Below, in pieces: positions 26,455 through 35,351 of a stretch of DNA of 64,000 nucleotides. Every line of letters begins with the position of its first letter. Within the stretch, counting starts at the first letter, position 1. This DNA comes from Sphingobacterium phlebotomi (GTDB lineage: Bacteria; Bacteroidota; Bacteroidia; Sphingobacteriales; Sphingobacteriaceae), in assembly GCF_008180195.1 (NCBI RefSeq), contig NZ_VTAV01000011.1, forward strand, positions 100,355-164,354. Reading direction: 5' to 3'. Both the position numbers and the translations under genes were made by a program. Under the pieces are notes generated by a model that was not told the origin of the DNA, made no database searches, and was given only the letters and a program-made list of their open reading frames with translations.

Positions 26455-27018
26455 TTGGCATTAAAAAGATCAGGTGGTTTTAGACCGCCAATGAGAAAGA
26501 AAGAACCAGAACATCGCATTAATGAATTCATCAGAGTACCAGAGGTGCGTTTGGTGGGTGATAATGTTGAACAAGGCATTTATCCTACTCGTAAAGCTTT
26601 AGAAATGGCAGACGAACTGGAACTTGACTTAGTGGAAATTTCGCCAAATGCCAATCCTCCTGTTTGTAGGGTCATTGATTATAGTAAGTTTGTATACGAG
26701 CAGAAGAAGAAGCAGAAGGAGATTAAATCGAATGCTAAACAGACCGTTGTAAAGGAGATCCGTTTTGGACCAAACACCAGCGATCATGATTTTGAGTTTA
26801 AGCTGAAACACGCTATAAAGTTTTTAGAAAACGGAGAGAAGGTCCGCGCATATGTGCACTTTAAAGGACGTGCTATCGTTTTTAAAGAACAAGGAGAGAT
26901 TTTATTGTTGCGCTTTGCTCAGGCATTGGAGGATTACGGAAAGGTAGAGTTGTTGCCTAAACTAGAAGGGAAGCGGATGTTTTTAACGCTTGCTCCAAAA
27001 GCTGCTCCAAAAAAATAA
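26455..27018 (+). CDS. infC: Translation initiation factor IF-3
   Basis: Binds the 30S subunit and controls start-codon selection. N-domain [21 protein letters not shown], linker rich in lysine (YEQKKKQKE) and C-domain [33 protein letters not shown]. The full-length reading frame (187 residues) has no ATG at its N-terminus; TTG at 26455 is the best start, 11 nt after the thrS stop. A rare start codon is a known feature of infC, used for IF3 self-regulation. The next ATG (26491) would remove 12 residues ahead of the N-domain. Confidence 0.96.
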   Translation: MALKRSGGFRPPMRKKEPEHRINEFIRVPEVRLVGDNVEQGIYPTRKALEMADELELDLVEISPNANPPVCRVIDYSKFVYEQKKKQKEIKSNAKQTVVKEIRFGPNTSDHDFEFKLKHAIKFLENGEKVRAYVHFKGRAIVFKEQGEILLLRFAQALEDYGKVELLPKLEGKRMFLTLAPKAAPKK

Positions 27019-27059
27019 AATACGAGAATCTAACAGGTTGATATAAAATTTAATTCATT

Positions 27060-27260
27060 ATGCCAAAAGTAAAAACCAATTCCAGCGCGAAAAAACGCTT
27101 TAAATTGACTGGAACAGGTAAGATTGCAAGAAAGAGTGCTTATAAAAGCCATATCTTGACGAAGAAGGAAACAAAACAAAAACGTAACTTGACACAAACA
27201 AGTTATGTCTCTGATGCGGATATGGGCAACGTGAAACGTATGCTTGGCATCGGTAAATAA
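27060..27260 (+). CDS. rpmI: 50S ribosomal protein L35
   Basis: 66-residue basic ribosomal protein with the L35 start [20 protein letters not shown] and [16 protein letters not shown]. Third gene of the thrS operon, 41 nt after infC. It is separated from rplT by a 100-nt structured spacer. Confidence 0.98.
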   Translation: MPKVKTNSSAKKRFKLTGTGKIARKSAYKSHILTKKETKQKRNLTQTSYVSDADMGNVKRMLGIGK

Positions 27261-27297
27261 GTTTTATCTCCCATTTAAACAAATAATTTTTTAACCG

Positions 27298-27341
27298 GGT
27301 ATTAGGTCGTAAGATTGCTGCAAAACGTAACACCTCATACC
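27298..27341 (+). promoter_or_regulatory. Structured rpmI-rplT spacer, candidate L20 autoregulatory element
   Basis: GGTATTAGGT (27298-27307) pairs with ACCTCATACC (27332-27341) over ten positions with one mismatch; CGT/ACG (27308-27310/27325-27327) extends it inside. The 3' side AAACGTAACACCTCA resembles the conserved 23S rRNA helix 40-41 segment AAGCGTAATAGCTCA, part of the L20 binding site. Inference: translational operator bound by L20, as in E. coli. Confidence 0.5.
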
Positions 27342-27360
27342 AAACTAAATTTAAAATAAT

Positions 27361-27705
27361 ATGCCACGTTCGGTTAACGCAGTAGCTTCGAGAAGAAGAA
27401 GAAAAAGAATCTTGAAAATGGCCAAAGGCTATTTCGGATCAAGAAGCAAAGTTTATACTATTGCTAAAAATACAGTAGAAAAAGGTTTACAGTACGCTTA
27501 CCGCGACCGTAAAACCAAGAAACGCGAGTTCAGAGCTTTATGGATTCAGCGTATCAATGCAGGTGCACGTCAACATGGGATTTCTTATTCACAGTTGATC
27601 GGTAAGTTAAATGCTAAAAACATCGGTCTAAACCGTAAGGTGTTGGCTGATTTAGCCATGAACAATCCTGATGCTTTTAAAGCCGTAGTTGATACCGTAA
27701 AATAA
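27361..27705 (+). CDS. rplT: 50S ribosomal protein L20
   Basis: 114-residue primary 23S-binding ribosomal protein: [60 protein letters not shown]. In other bacteria L20 represses its own operon by binding an rRNA-like mRNA structure; a suitable hairpin precedes the gene. Last gene of the operon, followed by a terminator. Confidence 0.98.
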   Translation: MPRSVNAVASRRRRKRILKMAKGYFGSRSKVYTIAKNTVEKGLQYAYRDRKTKKREFRALWIQRINAGARQHGISYSQLIGKLNAKNIGLNRKVLADLAMNNPDAFKAVVDTVK

Positions 27706-27741
27706 AGTTTTTAACCCGTTATCAATTTGTTAGATACTTAA

Positions 27742-27768
27742 AAAGGAGCCTATTAGGCTCCTTTTTTT
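27742..27768 (+). terminator. Terminator of thrS-infC-rpmI-rplT operon
   Basis: Perfect 10-bp stem AAAGGAGCCT/AGGCTCCTTT with 3-nt loop and a T-run (27762-27768). The poly-A on its left side may also serve the convergent OmpH gene. Confidence 0.9.
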
Positions 27769-27793
27769 GTTTATACTTTATACGCTCTTATTA

Positions 27794-28381
27794 TTACTGT
27801 TGAGGTTGCCCTTCTGTAGGCACAGCTGGCGTCACGGGCTTAGCATCTGGGCTAATACCTAATTTTGTACGTACATCCATCGATATGTCGTCTCCACCTT
27901 GGAAGTAAACTACGTTTCCAGCTGAAGTATCAAGTACATAAGCATATCCTTTTTCTTTCGCTACAGAATTGATGGCGTTCATTACTTTTGTTTGGATAGG
28001 AGTTAAAAGCTCTTGTTGCTTCTTCTGTAAATCTTCTTGTGCTACACGCTGTACATCCTGTATACGTTGCTCAATGTCTTGAAGTTCCTGTCCCAACGTC
28101 TGAAGTTCTGCATCAATGGTTTCTTTGTTTGCTTCACTTCGGCTTCTGTACTTTTCGTTAGCCTCAGTTTGTTTCTTTTGAAACTCCGCATACATGCCCT
28201 GTAATTCTTGCGTCTTTGTATCGTTTAGTGTTCTCAACTGATCATTAGCCGTCTTAAATTCAGGAGTTAACTGAAAAATTTCATCAGCATTGATATGACC
28301 AATCTTCTGTTGAGCGCTCACATGCTGTACGCCCAAAAATACCACCGCTACTAAAGCTACACTTCTAAATAAATTTTTCAT
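27794..28381 (-). CDS. OmpH/Skp-family periplasmic chaperone (second copy)
   Basis: Periplasmic holdase for unfolded outer-membrane proteins. Signal peptide MKNLFRSVALVAVVFLGVQHVSAQ (cleaved near SAQ), then QKIGHINADEIFQLTPEF, a long coiled coil (about 40-130, rich in E/K/Q) and the return strand GYAYVLDTSAGNVVYF. The C-terminal tail PVTPAVPTEGQPQQ is a low-complexity extension. Start is ambiguous among clustered ATGs at 28381, 28390 and 28399; I took the one giving the shortest signal peptide. Downstream of a paralogous OmpH gene and bamA. Confidence 0.92.
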   Translation of the reverse strand: MKNLFRSVALVAVVFLGVQHVSAQQKIGHINADEIFQLTPEFKTANDQLRTLNDTKTQELQGMYAEFQKKQTEANEKYRSRSEANKETIDAELQTLGQELQDIEQRIQDVQRVAQEDLQKKQQELLTPIQTKVMNAINSVAKEKGYAYVLDTSAGNVVYFQGGDDISMDVRTKLGISPDAKPVTPAVPTEGQPQQ

Positions 28382-28497
28382 TCTTCTCATTTTAATCATT
28401 TTGTTTGGTTCTCTTTTATCAACCAATACATTTTTTGTTTTATAAAATATAACGTTAATAATTAATTGCAATTTGTTGCACAAGTATAATAAAAAAA

Positions 28498-29031
28498 TCA
28501 ATTCGCCAAGCTCGGATTCGGTTTTAAACCTAATTTTGTAATGATGTCATTACTTTTGTCCAAACTGGGGTTTGCAAATAAAATGGCTACCTCACTACCT
28601 TTATCCAATATCAAATCCAAACTGTCACTTTTTGCTATTTCCTGTATTGCGTTTGAAACACGATCTTGGATGGGCTGGACTAAACGGATTCTCTCTTTGT
28701 AAAGATCACCTTCGAAGCCAAATTTTTGACGTTGAAAATCTTTTACTTGTTTTTCTTTATTGACGATTTCGTCTTCTCTACGACGACGCATATCTTCATT
28801 TAACAATACCTGATCATTTTGATAGGCTTGATACAGCTTTTCAATCTCCTCATATTGGTTATCTACTTCCGTTTGCCATTTCGTGGAGAGATCATCCAAT
28901 TGTTTTTGTGCCGCAGTATATTCCGGGATATGTTTTAAAATATATTCAGAATCTACATAAGCCAAACGCTGAGCGGAAGCTAGGGTTACTGAAGCTACAA
29001 TCAAACTGATGACAAATATTACCTTTTTCAT
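28498..29031 (-). CDS. OmpH/Skp-family periplasmic chaperone (first copy)
   Basis: 177-residue Skp-like chaperone: signal peptide MKKVIFVISLIVASVTLASAQ, YVDSEYILKHIPEY as the OmpH start, a central coiled coil (about 40-115) and the closing strand DLILDKGSEVAILFANPSLD. Lies between bamA and a second OmpH gene on the same strand, the usual Bacteroidota order for envelope-protein assembly. Confidence 0.93.
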   Translation of the reverse strand: MKKVIFVISLIVASVTLASAQRLAYVDSEYILKHIPEYTAAQKQLDDLSTKWQTEVDNQYEEIEKLYQAYQNDQVLLNEDMRRRREDEIVNKEKQVKDFQRQKFGFEGDLYKERIRLVQPIQDRVSNAIQEIAKSDSLDLILDKGSEVAILFANPSLDKSNDIITKLGLKPNPSLAN

Positions 29032-29168
29032 ATACTTTTAAATTTTATGAGCATTCCTTTGCTCTTCTATATTATGCTATTGTTGAAATATTTTCTATTC
29101 AAACGTAACGTGTATCCCAATAGCTACTTATTTCTCTAAATTTTAGGACAATTATAGTTCCAAAAAGT

Positions 29169-31757
29169 TTAAAAGCCTCCCATATTTTGCAATATGCTGA
29201 ATGTGAAATTCTGTTTCCATTGGCTAGATTGTAACCCTGGAATCGGATCGAAGGCGTGGCCGTAATCGATACCCAACATACCAAAAATAGGTAAGAAAAT
29301 ACGTGCACCTATTCCGGCCGAGCGACGCATTTTAAGCGGGTTGACCTCGCTGAATTTATTCCAGGTATTACCGGCCTCCGCAAAAGCAAGAACAAATACG
29401 GTCGCTTGCTCGTTCAGCATGACTGGGTGGCGAAGCTCTAACTGATATTTTGCATAAATAGGGCTACCGGAGTTGATGGCTCTACCCGTACCATTGTTTT
29501 GTGAGCCGGTTGATTCGGGGATAATAGTACCATTCGCATAACCTCGCATGGCAATAATTTCGGAGCCCTGAAGGAAGTCAAAACCCATCATACCATCACC
29601 ACCAAGCTTAAATCGTTCGAAAGTAGAGGTCTCTGTTTTGTTGGTGTAATTCCCTAAATAACCAAATTGTGCTTGGCTTTTTAATACCAATTTTCCGACG
29701 ATGCGCGTATACCATTGGCTATCAAATTTCCATTTGTGATACTCTGTCCATTTATATTTTACCTCGTTAGGATCATTTTGATAGTCAATATTATTCCAAG
29801 CAGAATACGGAGGCGTCAATTGTACAGAAAATTTGAAATGGGAACCCGAAGTCGGATAGATAGGTGCATCCACCGAATTTCGGCTGATTTCCTGTGTGAT
29901 GTTCATGTTGTAGGAAGTACCATTGTCAAATAAAAAGTAACCAGCGTAATTCTGCAATTTATAACGTTGGAAAGACAGCGACGTGTTTACTTGAAAATAG
30001 TTATCAGGCCATTGCAGGCGCTTACCCAATGTAGCCGTTACCCCGGTCATCCAGATACGACTGAGGTCCGAATCTGCAACCACCTGTCTACCGGTCCAGG
30101 GATCAAAGCCGAACATAGCCGAACTGGAGGTATACGCACTTAAACCGAAATAAATCGGTTTCTTACCACCTAGCCAGGGTTCAGAGAAAGAGAAACTATA
30201 CGATTGGTACCTTTTCCCCGATGTCTGACCACGGACGCTCAACTTTTGTCCATCTCCACGAGGCAGCGGTTTCCATGCATCTTTCTTAAAGAAATTGCTC
30301 GTGGAGAAGTTATTGAATGTTAATCCCAATGTACCAATTACTTGTCCGGCACCGTACCCTCCCGAAAGCTCTACCTGATCGGATGGCTTTTCAGCAACGT
30401 TGAATACAATATCCGTTGTTCCCTCTTCGTAGTTCATAGACGATTGCGGAATGTCAGGTTGGATCTTCTGTTCATCAAACATACCCAATTGGGAGATTTC
30501 ACGGATACTACGCATAATCAGCTCGCGTGAGTATTTTTGTCCAGGCTTAGAATAGATAGATCGTAATACAACACGATCATTGGTTACATCATTTCCCTTG
30601 ACGATGACATTGTTAATCGTGAATTGTTTCCCCTCACTTATCACAATTTCCACATCCACCGTGTCGTTATAAATACGTTTAATAATGGGTTGTACACCGA
30701 AAGTAAGGTAACCATCGTTTTGATACAATGAACTAATGTCATCACTGTTCCGGGTAGGTCCTTGTAGCTTCGTCGTTAATTTTTCTTCGCTATACACATC
30801 TCCTTTTTCGATTCCCAGCAACAGGTTCAAAACAGAGTCGGTATATTTGGAGTTTCCAGACCATTGAATATTCCCCATATAGTAACGAGGGCCTTCGTGA
30901 AGGTTGATATGCACATCCACCTCGTTGTTATCATACCGGGAAATACTGTCAACAAGAATTTGGGCATCCCGATACCCTTTGTCTTGCATCTTGGCAACCA
31001 AATTTTCTTTTGCCTCTTTGTATTTGTCGTCTTTAAATTTACCCGGTCCAAAAATACGATACCAACGTCGCGGTTTCACCCCTTTTAAATATTTACGTAA
31101 CTGACGATCTGAAAAATCTTTGTTTCCATCAAAATATACACGGTGAACTTTTATTTTTTTGTTCTTGGTTACATTGGCAATGACAATTTCATTGTTTGCT
31201 TCTGCACTGTCCTTTTTTGTGGTAATTTCTATTTCCGGATAAAGGAACGACTTTTCCCGAAGAAACTTCTGGATGGTGGAACGGGTTGTTTTCAGGAGGT
31301 TCTCGTTGACAATCCTACCTGAACTGGTGTTCAAGCGTTTTTGTATTTCCTCTTTCTCTCCCTTTTTCAGACCATCAATCTCAATACGTGTAAGACGCGG
31401 ACGTTCCCGAACACGGATTTCCAGATAAACATTATCTCCCTCAAACCTCTCCGCATATAACTGTACATCGTCGAATAAGTTCTGCGCCATTAAGGTTTTA
31501 ATAACATTTGCCGTTTCTTCACTTGGGATTTCGATATATTGACCCACTACAAGCTTAGAAATGGTAATCAATACATCATTATCCAGATACTCTGTACCGG
31601 AAACACGTACGCCGCCGATAATGTAATTTTTAGGGTCCAAATAGCTGATGTCATCAGGGTCGTTCAGGTTAATCGGGTTGTTTCCTTGGATTTGAGCGAA
31701 TAAGGATTGCCCTCCGAAAACTAGTGTAAATGTTATTAAATATAGTAAGCGCTTCAT
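29169..31757 (-). CDS. bamA: Outer membrane protein assembly factor BamA
   Basis: Core of the BAM complex inserting beta-barrel proteins into the outer membrane. 862 residues: signal peptide MKRLLYLITFTLVFGGQSLFAQ, five POTRA domains (about 45-440; e.g. VRERPRLTRIEIDGLKKGEKEEI, TINNVIVKGNDVTNDRVVLRSI) and the Omp85 barrel (about 470-862) with FERFKLGGDGMMGFD and the terminal GMLGIDYGHAFDP. Ends in Phe, typical of outer-membrane barrels. Its own promoter TACCTTTG lies about 105 nt upstream (31862-31869). Cooperates with the two OmpH proteins encoded downstream. Confidence 0.97.
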   Translation of the reverse strand: MKRLLYLITFTLVFGGQSLFAQIQGNNPINLNDPDDISYLDPKNYIIGGVRVSGTEYLDNDVLITISKLVVGQYIEIPSEETANVIKTLMAQNLFDDVQLYAERFEGDNVYLEIRVRERPRLTRIEIDGLKKGEKEEIQKRLNTSSGRIVNENLLKTTRSTIQKFLREKSFLYPEIEITTKKDSAEANNEIVIANVTKNKKIKVHRVYFDGNKDFSDRQLRKYLKGVKPRRWYRIFGPGKFKDDKYKEAKENLVAKMQDKGYRDAQILVDSISRYDNNEVDVHINLHEGPRYYMGNIQWSGNSKYTDSVLNLLLGIEKGDVYSEEKLTTKLQGPTRNSDDISSLYQNDGYLTFGVQPIIKRIYNDTVDVEIVISEGKQFTINNVIVKGNDVTNDRVVLRSIYSKPGQKYSRELIMRSIREISQLGMFDEQKIQPDIPQSSMNYEEGTTDIVFNVAEKPSDQVELSGGYGAGQVIGTLGLTFNNFSTSNFFKKDAWKPLPRGDGQKLSVRGQTSGKRYQSYSFSFSEPWLGGKKPIYFGLSAYTSSSAMFGFDPWTGRQVVADSDLSRIWMTGVTATLGKRLQWPDNYFQVNTSLSFQRYKLQNYAGYFLFDNGTSYNMNITQEISRNSVDAPIYPTSGSHFKFSVQLTPPYSAWNNIDYQNDPNEVKYKWTEYHKWKFDSQWYTRIVGKLVLKSQAQFGYLGNYTNKTETSTFERFKLGGDGMMGFDFLQGSEIIAMRGYANGTIIPESTGSQNNGTGRAINSGSPIYAKYQLELRHPVMLNEQATVFVLAFAEAGNTWNKFSEVNPLKMRRSAGIGARIFLPIFGMLGIDYGHAFDPIPGLQSSQWKQNFTFSILQNMGGF

Positions 31758-31861
31758 TTATTCTATTTTCTCGGTGCTAAAGTACACCAATCTCTTGTTA
31801 ATTTTTGTTAAAAGAAATAATTAATAACCAGCCTTTTAAATTAGGCTCTAATTTGATGGTG

Positions 31862-31869
31862 CAAAGGTA
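31862..31869 (-). promoter_or_regulatory. bamA -7 promoter box
   Basis: Minus-strand TACCTTTG, exact TAnnTTTG, in the 124-nt gap between uppS and bamA, leaving an untranslated leader of about 100 nt. Confidence 0.45.
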
Positions 31870-31881
31870 ATAAATATAATA

Positions 31882-32619
31882 TTATAGCTGTTCGCTTGTT
31901 TTACCAAACCTTCTTTCCCTTTGCTGATAATTGTAAATTGCTTCGAAGAGATCCTCCCGTGTAAATTCAGGCCACATTTTCTGTAAAAAACAAAATTCTG
32001 TATACGCCATTTGATAAAGAAGATAATTGCTGATCCGTTGCTCACCGCTTGTTCTGATCATAAGATCGGGATCGGGTATACCAACGGTGTACAGATTGTT
32101 GCAGAATATTTTTTCGTCAATATCGTCTACTTTCAACTTCCCTTCTGCCACTTGTTTAGCGATAGATTTAGTCGCATCAATAATTTCCGTTCGGGCGCCA
32201 TAACTCAATGCGAGCGTCAGTACACACTTGTTGTTATTTTTTGTTAGTGCGATGGTGTCTTCCAATTTTGTTTGGCAGTTTTTAGGCAAATCCTCGATAT
32301 TCCCGATAGCGTTTAAACGGATATCATTTTCTATAAAAGTTTTGGTTTCTTTTGCTAACGTATCAACCAGGAGCTCCATCAATGCATTGATTTCTATCTT
32401 CGGCCTATTCCAGTTTTCAGATGAGAAAGCATAAAGCGTTAAATACGGTACGCCAATCTCTATACATCCTTCCAGTGCTTCCCGAACGGCGGTTACACCA
32501 TTCTGATGACCAAAGATACGTAACTTTCCAAAGCCTTTAGCCCATCTTCCGTTGCCATCCATGATAATAGCTACGTGCTGTGGTAACGCTTTCGGATTTA
32601 TCTGTTGTTTGAAACTCAT
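31882..32619 (-). CDS. uppS: Isoprenyl transferase (undecaprenyl diphosphate synthase)
   Basis: cis-Prenyltransferase producing undecaprenyl diphosphate, the lipid carrier for peptidoglycan and O-antigen. IIMDGNGRWAK (catalytic Asp near residue 20), FGHQNGVTAVRE, LYAFSSENWNRP, and DPDLMIRTSGEQRISNYLLYQMAYTEF near the C-terminus. 245 residues. Located directly upstream of bamA. A near-consensus TATCTTTA box (32656-32663) precedes it. Confidence 0.97.
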   Translation of the reverse strand: MSFKQQINPKALPQHVAIIMDGNGRWAKGFGKLRIFGHQNGVTAVREALEGCIEIGVPYLTLYAFSSENWNRPKIEINALMELLVDTLAKETKTFIENDIRLNAIGNIEDLPKNCQTKLEDTIALTKNNNKCVLTLALSYGARTEIIDATKSIAKQVAEGKLKVDDIDEKIFCNNLYTVGIPDPDLMIRTSGEQRISNYLLYQMAYTEFCFLQKMWPEFTREDLFEAIYNYQQRERRFGKTSEQL

Positions 32620-32711
32620 TTTTTCTCAGACTTCCCTATATGGGATTTTATGGTGTAAAGATAGGCGTTTTAGAACAATAAGGATGCATTAAATTGTGTT
32701 AAAATATGTTG

Positions 32712-33605
32712 TTAATAGTTTCTGACGTCCAATCCCCACAGCAACTTTTCACGTAATGTACTGAAAAAACTATCCGATGATAAACGGATGAGATTTACGC
32801 GGAAAGGGGCGCGCTTAATGCGTAGCTTGGTTGTCGTATCTACCGTTTCATTTTGAGAGTCACAACTGAGGATATATTTATCGGTTCTACTTTCAATCTC
32901 CAGTTCCAACTCACTGTCTGCCGAGATCACAATCGGTCGTACATTCAAATTATGGGGGGCAACAGGTGTGATCACGAAATTCCCACTTCCTGGCATGATA
33001 ATGGGACCACCGCAACTTAGGGAATACGCCGTAGATCCAGTAGGTGTGGCGATGATAATACCATCGGCCCAATAAGAGTTTAAAAGTTCTCCATTAAGGG
33101 CGACATTGATCGTGATCATAGACGACGTATCATGGCGGAAAACCGTGATGTCATTCAATGCAAAATTGGCCTCTCCAAAAATCCGTTGTTGATCACTACT
33201 TACCGCTAGCAAATCCCGGGCTTGCAATGTGTAACGTTCTGCAAAAATATCATCGAGTGCCTGGATTATCTTTGTCTTGTGGATAGAAGCCAAAAAACCG
33301 AGGCGTCCAAAATTAATTCCAGCAATTGGAATACCCGAATCCCGAACCTGTGATACCGCGGATAGCATCGTGCCATCGCCACCGAGACTCAATAAAAACA
33401 AAATATCTTGTGGAAGATCGCGATGGTTATAATAACGGAGAAAAGTATCCGGACAGTCCAATTGTTTTTTTAAAAAATCGTAGAAATCAGAATAAATATA
33501 AATGGTGATATCTTTTTCTTTCAAATAGGAGAACAATTGTTCGACATGAGGAACAACGGACGAATTGAAAGCCCTGCCATATATAGCGATGGATTTTTGT
33601 TGCAT
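32712..33605 (-). CDS. nadK: NAD kinase
   Basis: Phosphorylates NAD to NADP. Key motifs: LLSLGGDGTMLSAV with the catalytic Asp of GGDG, ITVFRHDTSSM, and TPTGSTAYSLSCGGPI. About 297 residues from the ATG at 33605; a TTG at 33623 would add six residues without support. Sits between uppS and a CBS-domain gene on the same strand, a frequent Bacteroidota neighbourhood. Confidence 0.96.
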   Translation of the reverse strand: MQQKSIAIYGRAFNSSVVPHVEQLFSYLKEKDITIYIYSDFYDFLKKQLDCPDTFLRYYNHRDLPQDILFLLSLGGDGTMLSAVSQVRDSGIPIAGINFGRLGFLASIHKTKIIQALDDIFAERYTLQARDLLAVSSDQQRIFGEANFALNDITVFRHDTSSMITINVALNGELLNSYWADGIIIATPTGSTAYSLSCGGPIIMPGSGNFVITPVAPHNLNVRPIVISADSELELEIESRTDKYILSCDSQNETVDTTTKLRIKRAPFRVNLIRLSSDSFFSTLREKLLWGLDVRNY

Positions 33606-33657
33606 AAAAAGCGGTTTTACCAAAACTTACGCAAAGATGCTAAAATTAAGGTGAGTT

Positions 33658-34320
33658 TTATAAATTTAGGTAATTCATTAAGATATCATAGCGTTCTTTG
33701 ATGTCGGAGTCTTGACTACCATCGTTGAATGTAGCTTTGACAACATAATCAAAACGCCATAAAGAAGCGATCACAGTTGAAATATTTTGTTTGTCGACCT
33801 TGATGGTCATTTCTATTTTGGTGGTATCTGGAATATCACGGACAGCTGTATTGAGTATGCGCACATTTTCTGATTCAAAGATATGGGCGATATGCGAAAA
33901 CGATACGTCATTTTTTCCCAATTCCAGTACAATGATGGCCCCGGGATCTTTATTACCCAGCGTCTCGTTAATGGCGGATAATAGGTCGATCGTTGTGACA
34001 ACACCGATATAACCATTTTCTTTATCCAAAACGGGCAGAATGTCCAATTGATGCGCGTCCATATATTGGAGTGCATCGTAGATATGCTGATATTCGTATA
34101 GATATACAAAACGCAACGACACCATTAAGCTACTTACCGTTTGTGTTTCATCATGTGCGGAAAGCAAATGGTCTTCTGTCAGGATTCCCAGTAAGTCCCG
34201 TCCGTCAACAATAGGAAGTTGTGTCGTATGGAGCTCATTCATTTTATCTAATGCGAACGCAATGCTATCGTCGGATTGGACGTTAAAATAGTTCTTAGCT
34301 AGAATTTCACCTATATACAT
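33658..34320 (-). CDS. CBS-domain pair protein
   Basis: 220-residue soluble protein: two CBS repeats (about 1-60 and 65-125; LPIVDGRDLLGILTEDHLL and LPVLDKENGYIGVVTTIDLL) followed by an ACT-like region (about 125-190, GAIIVLELGKNDVSFSHIAHIFESENVRI). CBS pairs bind adenosine nucleotides, so an energy- or NAD-sensing regulatory role next to nadK is plausible; no enzyme domain is present. 52 nt upstream of nadK, probably co-transcribed. Confidence 0.88.
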   Translation of the reverse strand: MYIGEILAKNYFNVQSDDSIAFALDKMNELHTTQLPIVDGRDLLGILTEDHLLSAHDETQTVSSLMVSLRFVYLYEYQHIYDALQYMDAHQLDILPVLDKENGYIGVVTTIDLLSAINETLGNKDPGAIIVLELGKNDVSFSHIAHIFESENVRILNTAVRDIPDTTKIEMTIKVDKQNISTVIASLWRFDYVVKATFNDGSQDSDIKERYDILMNYLNL

Positions 34321-34514
34321 GATGAGCTGTTTTAAAAATTAAACAAAGAAAACCTTAAACCGTTTTCTATTTCCCCGTTTAATTATATGCTAAATTAACA
34401 ATATTACCTTTATTCCGTATACTATTCATGTAAATAACTTTTTACATCATTAAAATTTAAATTTATTATTTTTACACCAATAATTATGGAAACACGGAAC
34501 TTATTAAAAAGCAA

Positions 34515-35348
34515 ATGGCCAGAGAAGAAGAGCAGGTAAAGTTTATTCAGGTTCGTGAAGTAATTCGAAAGAAAAGTCCGAAGGTGGCCAAATGGATTCC
34601 CGGCCCCTTGATAAGGTATCTGGAGCGTGTCCTCCATGAAGACGAGATTAACGATATTATGACCAGATTCCGGGATTTATACGGATTGGATTTCGTTAAT
34701 GCCTTGATAGACGATTTGGGCGTAGAAGTAGTTTTGGAGGGAGCAGAGAATATTCCCATCGAAGACAGTGTCATATTTGCTTCTAACCATCCCTTGGGAG
34801 GATTGGATGGCATTGCCATCATGCAGGCAATAGGCCGACATCGGCGTGATGTCAAGTTTTTGGTGAATGACATACTGATGAATATACGGAATTTGGAACC
34901 TCTTTTTGTGCCAGTCAACAAAGTAGGAGGGCAGGCAAAGAGCGGAATTATGGCAATCGACCAGGCTTATGCATCCGATAATGCATTATTGGTATTCCCT
35001 GCAGGTCTGGTTTCACGAAAAATACGGGGAAAGATTGCGGATCTAGAGTGGAAGAAGAGCTTTATTTCAAAAGCAAAAAAATATAAAAGAGACGTTGTAC
35101 CTGTGTACATTGATGGTAAAAATTCTAATTTTTTCTATAATTTAGCTAGACTAAGACAAAAATTAGGATTAAAAGTAAACATAGAGATGTTATATTTGCC
35201 GGACGAGATGTTTTCACAACGAAACCATACGGTAACCATTCGTGTAGGAAAACGAATTTCTTATCAGGAATTTGACCGATCGAAGAGCGAACGCGAATGG
35301 GCTCATCATGTGAGAGAGATAGTATACAGAATGGGAGACAAAAAATAA
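34515..35348 (+). CDS. PlsC-type lysophospholipid/O-acyltransferase, GlsA-like
   Basis: 277-residue 1-acyltransferase-fold protein: acyltransferase motif I appears as ASNHPLGGLDG (NHx4D), motif III region VFPAGLVSRKIRGKIADLEWKKSF and VVPVYIDGKNSNFFYNLARLR. It is 3 nt upstream of a GNAT-type acyltransferase. This pairing matches the glsA (O-acyltransferase)/glsB (N-acyltransferase) genes for glycine and serine lipids in Bacteroides, so I infer it adds the second acyl chain to N-acylglycine. General lysophosphatidate acylation is the alternative. Confidence 0.85.
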   Translation: MAREEEQVKFIQVREVIRKKSPKVAKWIPGPLIRYLERVLHEDEINDIMTRFRDLYGLDFVNALIDDLGVEVVLEGAENIPIEDSVIFASNHPLGGLDGIAIMQAIGRHRRDVKFLVNDILMNIRNLEPLFVPVNKVGGQAKSGIMAIDQAYASDNALLVFPAGLVSRKIRGKIADLEWKKSFISKAKKYKRDVVPVYIDGKNSNFFYNLARLRQKLGLKVNIEMLYLPDEMFSQRNHTVTIRVGKRISYQEFDRSKSEREWAHHVREIVYRMGDKK

Positions 35349-35351
35349 TAT

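Noticed and set aside
34487..34540. 17-codon upstream ORF overlapping the GlsA-like start
   Set aside because: Short and unsupported; could be a translational regulator but nothing beyond position suggests it.
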